Below, piece after piece: positions 12,925-15,570 of a stretch of 15,570 nt of DNA; within the stretch, counting starts at the first letter, position 1, and every line of letters starts with the position of its first letter. The translations under genes were made by a program, and so were the position numbers. Where the stretch lies: contig JBOFGV010000075.1 in assembly GCA_051649305.1 (NCBI GenBank), forward strand, positions 1 to 15,570, in the 5' to 3' direction. The notes below the pieces were generated by a model. It had not been told where the DNA came from, searched no databases, and was given only the letters and a program-made list of their open reading frames with translations. Origin of the DNA: JADCCX01 sp051649305. Lineage in GTDB: Bacteria > Pseudomonadota > Alphaproteobacteria > Rhizobiales > Beijerinckiaceae.

Positions 12925-15108
12925 ATGCAAGCGCAAGTTCTGCAACCTGTTGGAACTGATATCGTGCTGGTTGGTGCGGGCCACGCCAATGTGCAGGTGC
13001 TGCGCTTCTTTGGCATGAACCCGGTTCCGGGCGTTCGCATCACCATCATTACGGATCGGTTGCTGGCGCCCTATTCCGGCATGCTGCCCGGCTGCATTGC
13101 CGGGGATTACACATCCGATGAGATTCACATTGATGTTGGCAAGCTGGCCAGAGACACCGGTGCTCGGCTCATCCATGCTGCGGCTGTTGGCCTCGACCGC
13201 AGCAAAAAGCAGCTTCTGCTGAAAGGCCGCCCTCCGGTTGCCTATGATCTGCTGGCGCTGAACGTGGGCATTACGCCTGATCTCACCGAGATTGCAGGTG
13301 CAGCCGAGCGTGCTGTGCCTGTAAAGCCCATCGCTGGCTTGCTGGGGCGGCTGGAGAGAGCCGTGTCTGCCGTCCGGCAATTGCCGAGGCCTGCGAAGCT
13401 GGCTGTGATTGGTGGCGGAGCAGCCGGTATTGAGCTGGCGCTGGCGCTTTATGATCGCAACCGCAAGCTCACCACCATCCCGTCAGAAATCACGCTTGTC
13501 GCCGGTGGCGGCCTTGCGGCTTCGCTGAACGCAGGCATGAAGCGGCGGGCAGCAACTGCGTTGGCGCGTGCTGGCATTGCGGTTGTCGAAGGCGACCGTG
13601 CCATTGCTGTGGAACCCGGCGCAGTGGTTTGCCAGAGCGGCAGGCGCATCCCCAATGATGTCGCCTTCGTCTCCACCAACGCGCGGTTGCCGCAGTGGCT
13701 TGCGGCCACTGATATTCCCAAGGCTGCCAATGGCGGTTTGGCTATCCGCCAGACCTTGCAGCTGCAAGATGACGACGCGGTGTTTGCTGCAGGTGATTGC
13801 GCCAGCATCACCGGCTTTCCCCGTGTGCGTGCCGGTGTCTTTGCCGTGCGGCAGGGGCCCTGGCTGGCGCGCAACCTGATGGCAGCGGCACGCGGTGAAA
13901 GACTGGCCAGCTACACGCCGCAGAAAGACTACCTGACCATCCTGCGCACAGCCGCAGACAGCGCCATCGCCGGACGCGGGCGCTTCTTTGCCATGGAAGG
14001 CAAATGGATCGCGCGCTGGAAAGACCGGATCGACCGCCGCTTCATGGAGATGTTTGCGGTGGAGGGTAAAGCGCCGGATGCAGACGACGGCATGCGCTGT
14101 GGCGGTTGTGCCGCCAAGGTGGGGCCAGATCCGCTTGCGGCGGCCCTCTCGCGGTTGTCATCAGGTGTGGGCAGCGAGCGCCGGATGAGCGGTTTTGAAG
14201 GTGCTGATGATGCCGCGGTGATCAACTGGCCGGGTGGGACACCTGTTGTCACCAGTGTGGATCAGTTCCGTTCCTTCCTGTCTGATCCTTGGCTCTTCGG
14301 GCGCATTGCCGCCAACCATGCGCTCAATGATCTCTACGCCATGGGGGCCGTGCCGCACCATGCGCTGGCGCTGGCCACATTGCCCTTTGGTAAGGCCAGC
14401 AAAGTTTCTGAAGACCTCTTCCAGATGCTCGCTGGCGCGCAAGCCACGCTCGATGAAGCCGGTGTGCCGCTGGTGGGTGGCCACTCCAGCGAAGGGGAGG
14501 GGCTGGCGCTTGGTTTCTCCGTCACAGGACACCCTAAAACTCGTCTGCTTGCCAAGCGGGGTGCAGAGGTGGGCGACTGTCTGGTGCTGACCAAGCCTCT
14601 GGGTTCCGGCATTGTCTTTGCGGCTGATATGCGCGCGGCGGCACCTGCTGCCACAGTGGAGGCCATGCTAACCACCATGGTGCTGTCCAACCGCGCAGCC
14701 GCGGATGTGTTGGTGCAGCACGGCGCAACGTCGGCAACAGATATCACCGGCTTTGGTCTGTTGGGACATCTGGCGGAGATGCTTGATGCAGGTCGCGGCG
14801 CTTCTCTCGATGTGGGTGCAGTGCCTCTGGTTCAGGGTGTTCTGGCGCTGGCGTCAAAAGGCTATGTATCGAGCCTGCTGCCGGAGAACCTCACGTTGCT
14901 CAGGCATGTGAAGGATGCGCATCAGCTGGATGCATCTTGGCGTGCTGTGTTGTTTGATCCCCAGACCGCCGGTGGTCTTCTGGCCAGCATTCCGCCTTCA
15001 GAGTTGAAGGCCTGCCTCGCAGCCCTGCACAACGCCGGTTACCGTGAGGCTGCCGTTGTCGGGACCATCACAGCCGGAACCGGTCAGATCACGCTTGCGG
15101 TGCCGTGA
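12925..15108 (+). CDS. selD: Selenide, water dikinase fused to an N-terminal NDH2-like FAD oxidoreductase
   Basis: A 727-residue bifunctional protein. Residues 1-375 are a pyridine-nucleotide-disulfide/NDH2-like flavoprotein: dinucleotide motif IVLVGAGHANV (13-23), PYSGMLPG, second Rossmann motif LAVIGGGAAGIELA, and VFAAGDCAS for FAD. Residues about 385-727 are SelD, which makes selenophosphate from selenide and ATP for selenocysteine and 2-selenouridine in tRNA. SelD motifs are MRCGGCAAKVG, where C395 and K398 correspond to the catalytic Cys/Lys pair (cysteine, not selenocysteine), FEGADDAAVI, TSVDQFRSFLSDPWLFGRIAANHALNDLYAMG, VGGHSSEGE and TDITGFGLLGHL. Stand-alone SelD is about 345 residues, so the fusion is real and in one uninterrupted frame. 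The flavoprotein may reduce a selenium species for the kinase. No selA, selB or selU (mnmH) gene is visible in the window. Confidence 0.94.
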   Translation: MQAQVLQPVGTDIVLVGAGHANVQVLRFFGMNPVPGVRITIITDRLLAPYSGMLPGCIAGDYTSDEIHIDVGKLARDTGARLIHAAAVGLDRSKKQLLLKGRPPVAYDLLALNVGITPDLTEIAGAAERAVPVKPIAGLLGRLERAVSAVRQLPRPAKLAVIGGGAAGIELALALYDRNRKLTTIPSEITLVAGGGLAASLNAGMKRRAATALARAGIAVVEGDRAIAVEPGAVVCQSGRRIPNDVAFVSTNARLPQWLAATDIPKAANGGLAIRQTLQLQDDDAVFAAGDCASITGFPRVRAGVFAVRQGPWLARNLMAAARGERLASYTPQKDYLTILRTAADSAIAGRGRFFAMEGKWIARWKDRIDRRFMEMFAVEGKAPDADDGMRCGGCAAKVGPDPLAAALSRLSSGVGSERRMSGFEGADDAAVINWPGGTPVVTSVDQFRSFLSDPWLFGRIAANHALNDLYAMGAVPHHALALATLPFGKASKVSEDLFQMLAGAQATLDEAGVPLVGGHSSEGEGLALGFSVTGHPKTRLLAKRGAEVGDCLVLTKPLGSGIVFAADMRAAAPAATVEAMLTTMVLSNRAAADVLVQHGATSATDITGFGLLGHLAEMLDAGRGASLDVGAVPLVQGVLALASKGYVSSLLPENLTLLRHVKDAHQLDASWRAVLFDPQTAGGLLASIPPSELKACLAALHNAGYREAAVVGTITAGTGQITLAVP

Positions 15109-15409
15109 TCGGCAGGCGCTTGTCGATGCCTGCCCAGAGCAGGAGAAACCCCAGCGCAAACAGCGCAACGGTGGCTGGCAGCTTCAAGAAGTTAATCAAC
15201 AAAGGGTCCCAGAGTAGCGGGTGAATCTGGCCCGACACTGTCTTCTCTAGTCCGCCCATCTGTCTGGGCATCAGCCATGTCAACGCCGCCCCCAGTGACA
15301 TCCATTCCAAAGTCATGGAGGCGATGCTGCGTGTTCCATCGACGATGCCCGCCAGAAAACCAGCCCCAAGGCTGAGCAGCCCCAGCAAGCGGATGAATGT
15401 GCGCAGCAT
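15089..15409 (-). CDS. Small membrane protein of unknown function
   Basis: A 106-residue protein with two or three hydrophobic segments: about residues 5-23 (FIRLLGLLSLGAGFLAGI), possibly 33-47, and 76-94 (LKLPATVALFALGFLLLWAG). The conserved-looking motif DGTRSIA follows the first segment. The start at 15409 is backed by AAGGA four bases upstream. Its last 20 bases, including the TGA, overlap the 3' end of the selD fusion on the opposite strand, so the two genes are convergent and overlapping. I recall similar uncharacterised proteins in rhizobia but know no function. The palindromic repeat at the right edge lies about 60 bp upstream of the start. Confidence 0.8.
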   Translation of the reverse strand: MLRTFIRLLGLLSLGAGFLAGIVDGTRSIASMTLEWMSLGAALTWLMPRQMGGLEKTVSGQIHPLLWDPLLINFLKLPATVALFALGFLLLWAGIDKRLPITAPQA

Positions 15410-15469
15410 GATGTCCTTTGTCAGAGTTTGGATGCGGGAGATTCGCTTCTAGCTCGCTGTATGCTGCTT

Positions 15470-15570
15470 GTCATTCCCGACGCCGCAGGCGGGCGGGAAT
15501 CCAGAATCTGTTATGCGGCCAAAGATTGTAAAGAACTGGATTCCCGCCCCCCTGCGGCGTCGGGAATGAC
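15470..15570. repeat. 101-bp palindromic intergenic repeat (MITE/REP-like), reaching the window edge
   Basis: The left arm 15470-15504 begins GTCATTCCCGACGCCGCAGG and ends GGGAATCCAG. The right arm 15536-15570 is its reverse complement over 35 nt with a single mismatch (C in the left arm against G in the complement, 21st base). The 31-nt centre (15505-15535) contains a further AATCT/AGATT pair, so the whole unit can fold into one long hairpin. The layout, intergenic site and GC-rich arms are those of a short non-coding palindromic repeat family. It contains no coding sequence, and no second copy was seen in this window. Confidence 0.8.

Noticed and set aside
12304..13380. Minus-strand ORF (358 codons) spanning the SH3 and selD genes
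   Set aside because: It crosses two genes that are clearly real on the plus strand and shows no recognisable domain.
14092..14118. Possible selenocysteine (in-frame TGA) at the SelD active site
   Set aside because: The codons at the motif are TGT (cysteine) and the frame has no internal TGA.

Overview
The window looks like a chromosomal segment of an alphaproteobacterium, most likely of the Hyphomicrobiales (rhizobial/Brucella-like group). This rests on moderately high GC coding bias, a rhizobial-type FliJ tail at the left edge, a RutR-like TetR regulator, a typical rhizobial 2-hydroxyacid dehydrogenase next to an SH3-domain protein, and a SelD fused to a flavoprotein. I cannot assign a genus from the sequence alone.

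Layout, left to right. (1) 1-404: the 3' part of a flagellar FliJ-like gene, closed by a strong hairpin terminator. (2) 414-1388, minus: an orphan periplasmic binding protein of the tripartite tricarboxylate (TctC/Bug) type with a Tat-like signal. (3) 1689-7231, plus: a tightly packed six-gene operon. It encodes an ABC importer (NMT1/THI5-type binding protein, ATPase, permease), a creatininase-family metal amidohydrolase, a PCMH-type FAD dehydrogenase/oxidase and a flavodoxin-fold NAD(P)H:quinone oxidoreductase. A RutR-like TetR regulator (7247-7951, minus) converges on its end. Together they read as an uptake-and-degradation module for an unknown small, probably amide- or lactam-containing, compound. 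(4) 8059-8985, minus: a DapA-superfamily aldolase/lyase whose active-site motifs differ from true DHDPS. (5) 9040-11013, minus: a 657-residue fusion of a trypsin-like serine protease and an EndoG/NucA-type non-specific nuclease, the most unusual gene here. (6) 11122-12117, minus: a glyoxylate/hydroxypyruvate reductase-like enzyme. (7) 12346-15108, plus: a secreted SH3-domain protein, then a 727-residue NDH2-like flavoprotein-SelD fusion. (8) 15089-15409, minus: a small membrane protein whose 3' end overlaps selD. (9) 15470-15570: a 101-bp palindromic repeat with 35-nt arms at the right edge.

Non-coding signals include a terminator after fliJ, inverted repeats upstream of the TctC-like gene and of the TetR gene, a small palindrome near the dapA-like promoter region, and hairpins before the SH3 and selD genes. 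A 21-codon ORF with a very good ribosome-binding site lies divergent from the TetR gene. No tRNA, rRNA, CRISPR array, transposase or phage gene was seen. The candidates for undescribed biology are the protease-nuclease fusion and the six-gene catabolic operon with its regulator.
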